Shown here one piece after another: positions 1 through 12,356 of a DNA stretch of 64,000 bases. Numbering within the stretch: the first letter of the stretch is position 1; each line of letters begins with the position of its first letter. The notes beneath the pieces are model-generated. The model was not told where the DNA came from and searched no databases. It saw only the letters and a program-made list of their open reading frames with translations. Origin of the DNA: Brienomyrus brachyistius. Lineage: Eukaryota; Chordata; Actinopteri; Osteoglossiformes; Mormyridae. The stretch is from contig NC_064538.1 in assembly GCF_023856365.1 (NCBI RefSeq), forward strand, positions 1,429,501 through 1,493,500. The letters run 5' to 3'. Position numbers and translations under genes: made by a program.

Positions 1-110
1 CCTTGGAGAACCACAGATGGTCCAAGTCTTTGCTTTACTGGGAGCTGGTAAGGAGAACAAAACGTGGATTGTCTCTGGGTTCTAGAGGACTGGACTGGGG
101 AAGAATGCAT
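1..110. mobile_element. hAT-like MITE, truncated by the window edge
   Basis: The stretch matches, in opposite orientation, the repeat seen at 3074-3209 and 34550-34671: shared blocks include 'accacagatggtcca', 'actgggagctgg' and 'gaggactggactggg'. The right terminus is degenerate. Classed as hAT-like because the better copies have CAG(T/C)GTTTC-type ends. Confidence 0.5.
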
Positions 111-147
111 TAGACAAACGCTGAAAAAAAGAAAAGAGCCAGAATAT

Positions 148-486
148 CCATCCATCCATCCATCCATTTCCCAAACCGCTTATCCTACTGGGTCGCGGGG
201 GGTCCGGAGCCTATCCCGGAAGCAATGGGCATGAGGCAGGGAACAACCCAGGATGGGGGGCCAGCCCATCGCAGGGCACACTCACACACACCATCCACTC
301 ACACATGCACTCCTATGGGCAATTTAGCAACTCCAATTAGCCTCAGCATGTTTTTGGACTGTGGGGGGAAACCGGAGTACCTGGAGGAAACCCCACGGCG
401 ACATGGGGAGAACATGCAAACTCCACACACATGTGACCCAGGCGGAGACTCGAACCCGGGTCCCAGAGGTGTGACAGAGTTAGCGG
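148..486 (-). mobile_element. tRNA-derived SINE with (ATGG)n tail, full-length copy
   Basis: On the minus strand the element starts with a tRNA-like head containing a box B (GGGTTCGAGTCTCC), runs through a body with 'catgttctcccc' and 'acagtccaaaaacatg', and ends in (ATGG)n, read as tccatcca on the plus strand. It is flanked by a perfect 14-bp direct repeat, AAGAGCCAGAATAT, at 134-147 and 487-500: a target-site duplication left by retrotransposition. The second full copy is at 21079-21417 and decayed copies are scattered through the window. Confidence 0.85.
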
Positions 487-500
487 AAGAGCCAGAATAT

Positions 501-1365
501 AACTTAATTAAAACTAGATTAAAGTTTATTTAATTATTTTGAACAATTTTACGCGGACTTTCCACGTGTGAACGTTTGATACACCATCTATCAAAAACAT
601 ACAGAGAAGGAACTTGGCAGCCAGGTAGAACACGAGAACAGAATGTCTCCCCAGCGGACGATTCACTTACCTAGCTGCGCGTTGAGCAGCAGGGCCAAAG
701 CTGTGAAGGAGAAACCAGACAAAAGCACATATTAACATGCAGAACGTTCCGTGGAAGAGTGACGACATCGTGAAGCATCAGGAGTCAAAACAGCACATCA
801 TACAAAGCTGCCAGCTACTCGCCCAGAAAGTTTACAGTTATGACCCTGAGATTGAAAAATATGCCAGTTTGCCCGAAGGTAAGTGCGACTTACCCGAAAG
901 AAACAGTAGTTTCCCCATGATTGCCCAGTACAAAAGTGAATCTGCAAGGTCACACTTTTATACTCTATGCCTTTTTCCACAATATTTTTTGCCGGGGAAA
1001 TATTTGCTAAAGATTGAGGTCCATTATGATTAAATAATGCTTTGCTTGATCACTTATCATGTTATCACTATTCTTTTAAATAACCATGGGAGATAAAGAT
1101 ATCCAGTTCAGATACCCAGTTCAGTGAAATTTGCGTATTTTTGTGAATGAAAGGACAAACAGTTTTTCATAAATGTAGGAAAAATTTTGGAAAAAAAAGT
1201 CGGTACTGCTCGATTCTGTAAACCTTGGACTAAACGTTTTTCTGCATGTGCACGTCGGGTATGTGGTAAATTAAGGGTAACTTAATATCTTCTCTGTAAT
1301 ACAGAGATACTCTATCCTTAGATACACCTATTGGGGATTTTATTCTTGAATGAAAATCTATGATT
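501..1365. other. Gene-free stretch
   Basis: AT-rich sequence. The 98-codon frame at 737-1033 has no recognisable similarity and no convincing splice context. Nothing else is supported here. Confidence 0.5.
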
Positions 1366-2474
1366 TATAGTCACGTGAAAAAATGAGGACACCCCATTAA
1401 ATATTTAGTTCTTCATTCAGAAACAGCAACATAACAATATTTGATCTTCTTTCAAATTATGTCTACAGTATAAATAAAGGTGATGTTATTGCATGATCTA
1501 CACAAAAAAAACGTTTACTTCTTTAACAAAAGAACTTAAGATGTCAATTCCTGCTGAAGAAAATAAGGACATTATGTCCTAAAAGCTAGTATGTTACCCT
1601 CAGTGAGACGTTTCCTATAACCATCTATCAACCTCTCACATCGACTGGCGGAAAGTTTTCCCCGCTCTCCAATGCAGAATTCCTCTAGCTGTGTGATGTC
1701 TGAAGGGTGTCTTGCATGCACAGTCTGTTTCAAACCACCCCACAGCATCTCAATAGGATTCAGATCCGGCTTTGACTTGGCCATTCCAGAACTCTCCGTT
1801 TCTTTCTTTTGAGCCACTCCTTGGTAGATTTACTGGCATGTTTTGGGTCATTGTCCTGTTGCATGACCCACCTCTGCCTTAGTTTTAGTTTTTGGACCGA
1901 TGCACCCTTTGATATAATGACGAATTCATAGTAGATTCTATGATGGTGATCCTGCTCCACCAAAGCAGCCCCAATTCATAACATGTTCACCCCCATGCTT
2001 CACAGTTGGTATGAGACCCTGTTGCTCAGATGTTATCTTTGCTTCACGCCAGACACATCCTCCGTTGTGGTCTGCTCTTGGGCTGCACTTGCTAGGAAGG
2101 TCTGACCTGGTCATACTGGCAGTCATTTTAAACGTTCTCCACATTGTACTTGTGGTTCAAATAAGACAGGTTCCTCTAAAATGCTCTGTAACGGTGGTCT
2201 AATCGCTAGTACCTAATGTGGATAACCTGAATCTGATTCCAGGCATGTTAAGTAGTAATGAATGTGGAATTGCCCTAACGGTTTCCTCACAAGAAATTGC
2301 TTTTCTATTAATTACATTTTAAAAATAATTTTTAAAAGACTTCTTCAGTTTCATTTGTTTAGTTATATTACCTTAGTCTCTCAATATTGTTAAAATGAAG
2401 GTCATATGTCCATATGTTTACCTATGTTAATAAAGGCAGGTTTGAGTGTCCTAATCATTTCACATGACTGTACA
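1366..2474 (-). mobile_element. Degenerate Tc1/mariner-type transposon
   Basis: About 1.1 kb bounded by imperfect terminal inverted repeats. The left end reads tagtcacgtgaaaaaatgag and the right end, reversed, reads tacagtcatgtgaaatgatt; both continue with aggacac. TA dinucleotides sit at both edges, as expected for Tc1 insertion. The interior encodes a broken Tc1 transposase on the minus strand. The element is inactive. Confidence 0.8.
1572..2144 (-). pseudogene. Tc1-like transposase remnant
   Basis: Three overlapping minus-strand frames (1938-2144, 1760-1963, 1572-1817) together resemble the C-terminal half of a Tc1 transposase. The middle frame carries QQDNDPKH, with the second catalytic Asp. 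The last carries DLNPIEMLW, with the third acidic residue of the DDE triad, followed by LK and a basic tail. Two frameshifts separate them and the N-terminal DNA-binding part is missing or decayed, so no active enzyme can be made. Confidence 0.85.
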
Positions 2475-3073
2475 TGCAGGTATTCCTAACACTACTAGTG
2501 AAAATGGAAGAGATAATGGATGTACAACCTGTCCGGAAAATGTAATTGTATTTTTTGAACAATTAGTAAGTGTTATATAACTGATAGGGCTATCTCAACG
2601 TGACTGGACTATCTCAAAGTTAGAATATCAGCATTATTTGTAAATGATATGGCACAGTTAATGCACATTTTTATCTAACTGATTTTTCATGGAGAACAGG
2701 TCAAATATTCTTTTGTCTCTGTACAATGCAAAGTAGAATTTTTCAAAAACATACTTTGAAATCACATGCTTTCGAAATAGGTATGTGAACAAAACATAGT
2801 TCTTAATGTCAAAATCATGCATGTACTGTATACTGAAGCACATTTCACAACGTTGTAGATATATTGTCAGACTTAACATGTTCACAGTCTATTCTCCATG
2901 CTGTGGTCTGTTGGGGAAACATCTCCAGTTTAGGTAATGCCACAAGTCAGCTCCTTCACTTACTGACCCAGGACCCAGTTGAGGTAGCTGCAGAGTAGCA
3001 GATGTGACAAAACTGCCATTATGAACAGCATGAGCAAATCTGCCCATCTGCTCCATGGGCCACTCTCCTTAGC
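2475..3073. other. Gene-free stretch
   Basis: AT-rich intergenic sequence with only short chance frames. No motif was recognised. Confidence 0.4.
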
Positions 3074-3209
3074 CAGCGTTTCCCAACTCGGACCTCGGGG
3101 ACCCACAGATGGCCCATGTTTTTGCTCCCTCCCAGCTCCCTGCCACACAGTCCACATTTTTGCTCCCTACTGGGAGCTGGGTCCCCAAAGACCAGATTGG
3201 GAAACACTG
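3074..3209. mobile_element. hAT-like MITE
   Basis: The element opens CAGCGTTTCCCAA and closes TTGGGAAACACTG, which are near-perfect inverted termini of hAT type. The flanking octamers tccttagc and gctttagc agree at 6 of 8 positions, consistent with an aged 8-bp target-site duplication. There is no coding capacity. Confidence 0.7.
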
Positions 3210-4375
3210 GCTTTAGCTACCATGCTCTGCTCAGAAGCATTTCTGGGGATCTATTCCATCTTCTGCCATCAGATATCACAGCACCTCCTCCTGACATGCC
3301 GGCTCTCACGCCCCAGACATAACAGCACAGGACAGCATTTAATAACAAGCCCTGTTACAGTACATAATCGTACCTGTACTATGTACGTCACTAATTAATT
3401 TACATTTTTTTGTCTATCCTGATTTTGCACAACACAGTTTGCACTATATATTTTCACACTTTCATACTTAAACTTTGATATCGCAGATTTATCTCTGTTT
3501 CCTTTGAGAAAATATATGTAAAACACATGATTTCATAATAACAAGGGTGTTGCTTTGATATCAGTATTGGCAGGGACTAAATCAGCCTCGAATGCCCCAC
3601 CCCCTAAACACATGGAACTCCCAAAATATTGGCAGGGACGTTTCCAAAACTACGTCCTTCCACCATGATGTCACCCAGGGTCTCCCCTGCCTTGTGACCT
3701 GTGCTTCCTGTTCATTGGCTCCAGGCTAACTCTGTGGTTATGATGAGATGGATGATTACACAATTTAAGTATATTTTGTGCCATTTTATATTTGTTATAT
3801 GCATTGCTTGGGTTTGTCATTAAACTAACCTGAAATATTTGAAAACTGAGGCTGTTCTGGGGAAAGACGCCTTTTCACACTGGGGGGGTCAGAGCATCCA
3901 TCCTTAGCCACAATGTGTGAGATTCTCTCCAGCAGTGAGGCTTGAACACTGGAATGTGTTGCAGATACAGAAAAAAACACAACCATTGTGGTGATGAAGG
4001 CACTGCCGTAGGGGAGACCAGCAATGACTGTTGAATGGGGTTAGCCGTTCAAAGGGACATAGTGACCGTCTTGCATGACATAGATGCTCTCCAAACACCA
4101 ATTTTCTTTTGTGTCAATTTTGTTCACATTTTAAAATAATGAAAATGAAAAAAAAAGTCAACAATAAGTAAGCGTCCTCAATGGAACAGGTTAGCCATAC
4201 AAACCACTGAATGTGTCACAAATATAAATACACAAATAAGGGCGCTGGCAAGTCCGAGTCATGAGATCAGATGGCATTTTAGAAAAAGCACACATATTGC
4301 ACAACAAGACAATGAGGAAGGAAATAAAATAAATCTCTCTCTTGATTTCAAGACCTTCACTGGTTTACGTTGGAC
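3210..4375. other. Intergenic stretch before the Ig-receptor gene
   Basis: No gene recognised. A block near 3540-3700 ('ggcagggac' occurring twice) looks like an old repeat but could not be classified. The promoter of the downstream receptor gene should lie at the right end; no clear TATA box was seen. Confidence 0.4.
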
Positions 4376-6190
4376 ATGAGGACCTGTGTGCTTTTCATCT
4401 GCTTCTTCCTTGGTAAAGTATATAAAACTTTTAATCACTGGTGCAAATGTTGTTGCAGGTACTACAACCAATTAAGCAGAAAGGGAAAGTTCAGGCTCAG
4501 AAAGTTCAAATCCAGACCAAGATTTTGTGTCAACCAACCACTTGAGAACTTCGTGAACTGGTTGGTTGAAACAAGACCTTAGTTTGGATTTGTACTTTCT
4601 GAGCCTGAACTTTCCAGCTTTGTAATTAAGGGTTATTAATCTTAATGATGCAAACCTTTTTCTTAAACCATTTGTTTATATTTCCTGACCAAAAATATTT
4701 CCTTCCTTTCACCAACAGTATCTTCTGAAGCCAATAAGTCAAGAATTTCTGCACCAAGTTTGGTGACAGCAATCGCCAAGGAGTCCGTCACCATTCATTG
4801 CCAGTATGACCCCCGCTACAGGGATTATGAAAAGTACTGGTGCAAAGGGGCAATACATAACTTCTGCAGGGCTGTAGTGAAAACCACAGGGTTCAGTACA
4901 AGCAACCGGACTGCCATGAGTGATGACAAATACGACGGAGTCTTAACAGTGACTGTCCACGACCTGCAGCTAGAAGACAGCGGAAAGTACTGGTGTGCTA
5001 TTTCCAAACCTCTGAGGAACATCTTCGCTGGAGTTTTCCTGCAGGTTTTAAAAGCAGGTAATTCCACCTGGAGCATCATTCCAAGACGTTTTAGAGTTAC
5101 AGAAAAAGCCAACGTCATGCAGTTATATAAGGATTCTGTTTGGAGCAGAATTCTAATACACTGCACTCATTTTAGCCACATTCATTTGTGTATATATACG
5201 TGTGTGTGTGTGTGTGTATGTGGATTATGTTATTATTTCATTGTGGGGACCGAATGTTTCTCACAATGTGATTAAACACCTGTTATTTCGACATTTTGGG
5301 GGCCATTTTTCAGATCCCCACAAACATGTGTGAATGCAGTCAAAAAAACTAAAAATGCCAATAGTCTTGTATTTTGTTTGGTAACTTGTGGTTAGGGTTT
5401 GGGATGGGTGGGGTTAAGGGAATCTTTGTTGGGATTAGGGTTTTCCCCATAGAAAGGTATGAATACAAATATGTGTGTGCGTGTGTCTGCCTGTGTGTCT
5501 GTGTCTGTGTGTACAGCAGTAATACGGATTTTAAACTGGGGCAATCCAAGGCTTTGACCACTAGGGCAGTTGAACCCCCAGTAAGGTTTGCCACTCTTAA
5601 TCAGTATAAACACAGACGGGTCCCAACGATAAAATTTGTATGACATGTGAATGAAAATTCAATAGGGTCTTTCAGTTTTTAGTATAATATGATTTGTATC
5701 TTCGACACATAATGATTCATACTAAAAAAAAAACAAAACTGTTTGACAATCTGGTCTTCACAGATAGACCAACTCGTGCTACTACAGTGAGCACTACTGC
5801 TTCCGGGCCAGCTGGGGGCAGCAGAGCACTGTGAGTCTTTTTAACGCAAAGTAAACACCTGCAACAGGCTACTTTAATGTATAAAACATAAGTATTCTTG
5901 AAACATATATAAATAAACATCCACAAAACATACATCCATGTGTGTTATCTCGACATACGCATAATCATTATGGCTCTTGATTTAATTACACCTGATGATG
6001 TTTTGTATTGTTGGTATTATAATGACTAAATGGATTCTGATCTCTAACTCCTTCCTCTCTTTGACACAGTAAGCTCAAGCTCAGGTTTCAGGAAACATGG
6101 GCAGTTCTGCGTTGGATCCTCTTTGGTGCCTTGCTAGGTTGTGTTGTGATTGTACATGTCCGGAAGACGAGGATCCATCGTTCACACTGA
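4376..6190 (+). CDS. CD300/pIgR-like (CMRF35-like) single Ig V-domain receptor
   Basis: Four coding exons: 4376-4412, 4719-5057, 5764-5830 and 6070-6190, with GT-AG introns and closing phases, giving 187 aa. Exon 1 gives a hydrophobic signal peptide (MRTCVLFICFF). Exon 2 is one V-type Ig domain: C40 in IHCQY pairs with C105 in the DSGKYWCAI motif, and an extra C54/C62 pair (KYWCKG, NFCR) is typical of CD300/pIgR-type domains. N18 and N75 are N-glycosylation sequons. Exon 3 is a short Thr/Ser-rich stalk. Exon 4 gives a transmembrane helix (about 158-178) with Arg162 near its outer edge, then about nine basic residues with no ITIM or ITAM. The family consists of leukocyte surface receptors for lipids, polymeric Ig or other ligands. 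An adaptor partner is possible but not shown. The exact subfamily is unresolved. Confidence 0.85.
4494..4615. mobile_element. Hairpin MITE in receptor intron 1
   Basis: The ends are inverted copies of each other (ggaaagttcaggctcagaaa against tttctgagcctgaactttcc), and inside them caaccaaccac faces ctggttggttg. A relative lies at 40449-40615. There is no coding capacity. Superfamily not determined. Confidence 0.7.
5200..5515. repeat. Dispersed 'GGGGACC' element with (TG)n flanks, in receptor intron 2
   Basis: This shares an ordered set of blocks with 40029-40265 and 50870-51155: (TG)n, 'gtggggacc', 'aaaaatgc', 'gtattttgtttggt', a 'ggttaggg...gggtgggg' block, 'ttccccatagaa', then (TG)n. The family looks like a non-autonomous element inserted in or carrying TG repeats. 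Confidence 0.65.
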
Positions 6191-6357
6191 CATCTGCTTT
6201 CCTCACCTGATATTCTGTGTGTCTTCTTCTTCTGTGAACAGACAGGACGGCTTATCCCTCATCTCTGGCATGCAGTCAAACTATAACACTTTCAAAAGAC
6301 TGCCATGAATACTGGAGAAGGGTCATAAATGTTCACTTCTGTGAATTTTGATGATTC

Positions 6358-6363
6358 AATAAA
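6358..6363 (+). promoter_or_regulatory. Polyadenylation signal AATAAA of the Ig-receptor gene
   Basis: A canonical AATAAA lies 168 bases after the receptor stop codon, with a TG-rich stretch shortly after it ('aatttgtaagtggttggtaa'). Confidence 0.65.
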
Positions 6364-8212
6364 CATCAGATCTCAGTAAGAATTTGTAAGTGGTTGGTAA
6401 AAGTCATCTTTCAGTGGGTCTTGATGAACTATGGTCCGTTTTTCATGTATTTCGTTTGACTAACTAAATTGAGTTTTTATTTAAACAGCCCAGAATTCTG
6501 ATGAGATTATTAGTTTGGGCTCATTTTGGCTGTTTCACTACACAGATACAATCAGGCATAATCAATGTCTTTGAAGGAAGGTCAACCAAAAATGCCATTC
6601 TAATCTTTCATTTTAACTAGTTATAAACAATGCAATTTTAGCGACAAACTCAGCATTTTTCGATGTGAAAAAAATCAGTTAAAGGATAATTTTGTAATTA
6701 AATTAGGTTAAAAACAGAAAAATTCATATAATACTTCTAAAATCTGTAAAGATGTCTGTAAATATATAAACAGAACAGCCTTCTGCCTGATTCTCCCTAT
6801 TAGCTTCTGAAATCTGCCCTAGTCTATTAAGCACGGGGTGAAGATCTGTAGACGGGAGACACTGCACCCCCCAGTCCAAAGGATGATCCACCTTTAATTG
6901 TTTTTTTCTGGGTCCAGTGAAGAATATAAGGAAGGAAACTGAAAAATGTGTGAGGAAAAAAGCCTGGCAGATATGTATAATAATCACATAATTAGGTTTT
7001 CTATATGGCATGAAACAAATTCCTCTTTATAAAATGGATTGATCATTAAGCCAGATAATCAAGCATTCTGTTGTTCTGCTGGCATATCGACGCAAATAGA
7101 CAAGGCGCCTTTTTCAGTATATCTTATTATTGTGCGAATTGTACAGGAGTGTGGGTCTGCCGCAAATACAGTTTTGGTTATTGTTGCCAGGGCTGGTTCT
7201 CTGTGCTGGAGAATTCCACAGCATTGTGTAAACATATATTGGGCAAACGTCTGCAATCCCAGAACCACCAAGTTGACCATTAAGGATTTGTGGTTTTCGG
7301 AAAATATGTTAGGGTCATCTGAATAGAAATGTAATTTCGTGACACCTTAAATATTCATAGTTTATGCTGTGGGTATTTCCTTTAAATATAAATCTCCAGC
7401 AATGGCCAATCAGAACTACATGGATGCTATTCAAAACAATACTTTTGGCCAATATACATTTAAATATTTTATTTCATAAATGTTTCCTGTTTGACATATG
7501 TGAACTAGAAACAGTTCTCTTTTTACATTGCAATGGAAACCAGATACATGTACAAAGATATTACAGAACAAGTTGATTTTGTTTGTCTCTTTTGATAGCA
7601 TTTATACAAAGGTAATATATAATGGTAGGCTTTTCTGAAGGTTTGTAATTGTATATTTAAATAATTATACGTTATTAACAATTATTTATACAGACAATAC
7701 GTTCAAGTATGGCTGTGTTTTAGCTTAATGATCATTTCTAATCTCGGCCACCTGCCAAGATCAGCTTAACAAAATTATTGCGGTAATAATATTGTCAATT
7801 TTTTTCCCGCTGCTAAAATGGGCTACATGCGCTATTTTGGATGACATATTTGGTTCAGAAACACTGAAAAACAACCAAAAAAATCCATGGCTTAAAGGAA
7901 TCCATGCTTTGTATTTTAAGCGGCAGTGTAAGTGAATTTAAATGTCCTACTACAATATTTAACAGTGACGAAATGAATCTTTAAAGTCTCAGGTTCATCC
8001 TGAGATATAGGAGACATTGATGTGTTTTAACGACACACTTAATCTCTCAAGCCAGGTCAGCTGGTGCCATGATCCCTCTTTGCCAGTCGTCTACAAGGCT
8101 CCGCTAAAACACGTCAAAATAAGAATCCTCTCGGCGGCCATCAAGTCCTCCGTCCAATGTGACTATGCTCCTCATCCGCATCACCTCTGAAGTCACTCCT
8201 GCCATCCATTCC
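6364..8212. other. Intergenic stretch and probable claudin-16 3' UTR
   Basis: No protein gene recognised. The claudin-16 transcript, running leftwards, should end here; a minus-strand AATAAA at 7468-7473 is a candidate signal. Frames near 6724-7011 and 7039-7326 show no recognisable motif. Confidence 0.4.
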
Positions 8213-9954
8213 TTAGACACGAGAGTCCATGGCATATTTTTTCCCTGCCGCTGTCCTTCCATACTGATATATGGACCTGTGGTACTGAGAGGATCTAGCA
8301 TCTGTATCGGAAAAGAGGAAATATTTGATGCTTTAATAATTCCATGCATGTTTATACTGGTTTTGAAATTAGTGAGGGACTTTTATTTTGAACTCACCCC
8401 TGAAAATATACAGGCAGCATGTTAGTACAATCGAGCTTAGAAAACATCCCGTTGACCCAGCCATTGCCAGCCAACAAGACCAGCCAAACTCATAGTGCAT
8501 TCCTAAGTAGACATTCTTCAGGACAAGGGTGGCTCTCTCTACGTACACATCCACTGCATACCACACTGAACCAATCATTCCCGGGATGCCTGGATGAAAA
8601 AGGACAGATAATTTTTTTTTAGTTATTGAAACAGATTCATTGATGATTCCAGATATAGGCTGACAGTTGTTGGGCTTGTCAGCCCTCATACCTCCCAGTC
8701 CAAATATGAAGCCAGCAAAGTAACATATTCTCAGCTTGATGTTGGGCTCTTCCTTTAGAAGCTTGATAAAATCCAGGCCCAGGACTAGGATGATGAGTGC
8801 AAAGCTGGCTAGAATGTCAGCGGTGATCATCAAGGCTCGGGTCAACACGATCTTCACTGCAAGACACCACAGGCAGCTTCAACAACGCAGCATTACACGC
8901 GGTGTGAAGGACCTGAGACTCTATATAGATAGACATATCTGTGTATCTGCCTGCAGCAGTCCAAAAATACTGTAATGATGGTCAGTCAAAATTTGTTTAA
9001 CTTGTTATAGACAATGCTCCCTTTATAATCCAAGAAAAACAATGTAGCACGGTCTTCTTAAGTTCTACACTTATGTATGTCGTCTTTACGTAAGCAGAAT
9101 TAATGAATAACTGCACGAGGGAAAACGTGATGAAATGATGAATATGTAATAGTTACTGAGAGAGTCCAATGGTAGAATTCCGCATCCAGTCTAACACTTG
9201 GAAAAGTCATGTGTGAAACGGGGAGATGGCGGCTTACGTGGGTGCTCAGCAAGGATGGTCTCATACTGGTCACAAGTGCGGATCCCATCCTGCGTATTGG
9301 TCACGCACTCCCACCACAGTCCTCGGCATTTTTGGCTGACCTGCAACGGGTCGGCAGACACTGATGGAAGGCTGTGAGGTTCCATATCATCAGACACAAA
9401 CACAGTATTTATTTTTCAGTACGAACATACACATCCCTTACGTGGGAAATCTGCCCAAAGAACCCTTTGTGGACACAAGGACTGTGGAAGAACAACTAAG
9501 ACTTTTGACAGTTTAAATGCTAAAGGACTGAACAGAACAGTCTTACTTGCATGAACATTTTTGGGAAAACCTAAATTAAAAAGAACACGGCAGAAACATG
9601 CAGTATGTCATGTTTCAATAAGCCATTGCTGTACCTGTATATATATATATATATATATATATACCTATAATAATAATAACCTCCTTCTTTACGCATATTT
9701 GTCAAGTGTCTACTTTCGGAAATGCTTACCTGCAGTTTCATCACAAGAAGCAACTTGTTTGCCAAAATAAATGTTGGTCAAGAAATGATTTGCACAGATG
9801 CATTTTTTTGTCCATTAATACTGCAGCTAATTTTGCTCACCTCCCAGTCATCATCAGCATTGACCATCCAACAGTCGGTCCAAGTGGCTACTATGAGGAA
9901 GACTGTAGACACCAGTGCCAGACAGAATGCCATGAACTGCAGAACCACGATCAT
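8213..9954 (-). CDS. cldn16: Claudin-16 (paracellin-1), tight-junction cation-pore protein
   Basis: Five coding exons: 9841-9954, 9238-9340, 8692-8856, 8398-8589 and 8213-8301. All have GT-AG introns and total 663 nt, giving 220 aa. Four transmembrane helices are evident. The first extracellular loop has claudin-16 hallmarks: [13 protein letters not shown], then the claudin signature CRGLWWEC with its paired Cys, then DGIRTC. Later blocks [12 protein letters not shown] and [12 protein letters not shown] match mammalian CLDN16. The tail ends YAMDSRV, resembling the PDZ-binding DTRV end of human CLDN16. In mammals the protein lines the paracellular Mg2+/Ca2+ route of the thick ascending limb together with claudin-19, and the loop acids thought to set cation selectivity are largely kept. 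The start matches the functional human Met (70 residues into the long human form); an in-frame upstream ATG exists (see findings). The neighbour cldn19 lies upstream on the same strand. Confidence 0.93.
9638..9663. repeat. (TA)n microsatellite in claudin-16 intron 1
   Basis: About 13 TA dinucleotides followed by 'cctataataataataa'. Confidence 0.9.
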
Positions 9955-12356
9955 TTTCAACTCTGGAGGACTCCAAAAACAAAATACTTTTTTACCAGAA
10001 GATGCAAATGAAAAAGTTTCATCTAAACAAACTCCAGATGATTCTTGCCAGACGGTTCTTGCAAACATCAAACTAATGCAATGCTCAATGTTCCCTTAAA
10101 TTTCTTTACACAAATTAAACATGGCACCAGTACAGTGTCTGAAATCCAACCACAGCTATTTTCATTTCCTCTCATTACAGTGCAGACTTTACAGTTCTGA
10201 ATGTTGCCATGATTTATTACACATTGTTTAGTCCAATCACACTTCCGACTATCCCATTGGTACCTCAGTTAAAGAAGCTGTTTAGCAATAAACACAATAA
10301 GCATCTAACGACTTGCGTTAAAAAGGCCAGACATGAAGTAGAAGGACATGCAAGATTTCTCAACCCAGGAAAAGTCAACTTACTGGGTGTATTGTGACCG
10401 CATGGACCCCAATAACATTGTACAAGCAGTAAACAAAAGGCAGAAGTCACTGAAATGGTTTTTTTTTATCATTTCCTTCAGCAAAAGATGGTTTTCAGTA
10501 CACTGCTCTTCATCCATAAATAACAACAGCAACAGCAATAACAAGTACAGATAAGCTTTGTGGATAATCTATGGCCAGAAAGTGCAGACATGTTACTATC
10601 TCCTACAGCCCCAGAACACACACAATACAAAGAACCTGTACCATAAAAATAAAGCATATGGCGTGCATGCAAAATGAAGCACAACACAGATTTCAAAATA
10701 AAAGCATCAGTTCAAGATTGACAAGTTGGAAAACTTAAAATTTACCTCCACTTTGAGCAGGCAGGACTCATGCTTAGGTTCTACATGAAGGTTTGCCGGT
10801 ACAAAACACCTGACTCCCACACGTTGTGTGAGTGGGAGAACTAGACAGATTTGTGGGTAAAAAAAAAAAAAGAGATGGTCAAGCACGACAGAACGAGGCG
10901 GATTCTGGGCCTACATGTAATGGAGAACCTCTTCTGAATAATGCAAGACTCCATCACCTTCCTCCATCCCCCACTCCTGCCTTCCTCCCAACCAAAATAA
11001 ATAACCCTTGTTTTTTTCCAGGGCTATTTTTGAACCTCAATGTATGAAAGGTGTGCCCTGAATTCTCATGAAGCGACTCCTTTCGACTGCAAAGATGCCA
11101 TTAGAGTCCAAACGGGAGGTTTACGACTCTGAGGGTAACTGGCCCCAGGCATCACTCCTACACGTCCTCCGCCGGTGATTTTCCTCTGTCTGACATTCTG
11201 CGAGGGGGGGGGGGGGGGTTGGGGTGTTCGGACTGATTCCTGCCACTGTTTGGTTCTGGCTTAAAAAAAAATTATCAAAACTGTGACAAAAAAACATGTC
11301 GTTATTGAACTGCAATAGAACTTTTCTACTTCTCGAATTTATGAAGCTGATGTTTGACAGAAGCTCTTACATCACGTCATTGGGACCGGATTGCTCAATC
11401 ATTTTTCCATAATACGTGATTTCACCATGTTTATTAGAACACAGTTTCATTCTCGGGCTTCTTCTCTGCAACTGGAATTGCTGTCTGCAGATGTGTTAAT
11501 GACAGTGGGATATGTAAGCATCTTGATCAAAATAAAGCCCTTTTGTGGTCCGTGGGCTTCTCGCTGATGCTCTTCCCTCATTGCTCTGGACAAACCCAGT
11601 AACCTCTGCTTTCATTGCACTTGGCGTCTATCCTCTACCATAGACCAGAACATTCCATCAGAAAGACATACATCTTCACACATTCCATGAGTTGTACGTC
11701 ATAATGTAGGAATCATTTATGGTTTTGTACATGATTGAATGTCTTATCCACACAGTTTGCTACTTCACTGAAGCATATTTAAAAGTATATGAACATGTTT
11801 TATTTATCTTCTTGGAGAAATATAACAAGAAAAAGAAACGGAATTATTGCACATTATTGTTTGTCTTTAATGTAACCTTTTAACGAACACTAATTCTTAT
11901 AAGTTAAGCCCTAGGTCAATTTTTGTACTGCACCCTTAACTTTATCACTTTTAAGATATTTACATTTCCTGTTCACTTATTTGTAATATACCAATGTGAA
12001 GCACCAAATAAATTTTTGATAATTATTTATAATATGTAAGTGAATTGTGATATATTAGTTGATTATACCGTCCAAAAACATCAATATTTTTAATGATAAC
12101 ATTAAATAAAAATATCTGAACAAAGTGTTTAAAGAACAAGTATTTCAGAGGAGCCCCTGAGTAGCGAGCTAATCCCTTCGCTGCTATGTTCTGGGTACTG
12201 CCATTGTTTTTGAAGAAGTTTTTTCCAGATTTAAAGACCCTAACATCTGCTTTTTACTAAAGAAAATCATATATACTATATATATATATATATATATATA
12301 TATGCGTGTATGTATGTATATGTATATATGTATGTATGTGTATGCGGATATATATA
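9955..12356. other. Upstream flank of claudin-16; no further gene seen
   Basis: This is the 5' flank of cldn16. It holds a G-run at about 11207-11217, an AT-rich tract at 11700-12120 and a (TA)n microsatellite at about 12278-12303 that borders the fold-back element. No exon with convincing splice sites and similarity was found. Confidence 0.4.

Noticed and set aside
225..533. 102-codon frame
   Set aside because: Antisense reading of the SINE body at 148-486. The same peptide motif recurs at 21086-21610 in the other copy of the SINE.
6724..7011. Possible TMEM207-like neighbour of claudin-16 (linked in human)
   Set aside because: The frame lacks the motifs that I would expect for that protein and has no clear exon structure.
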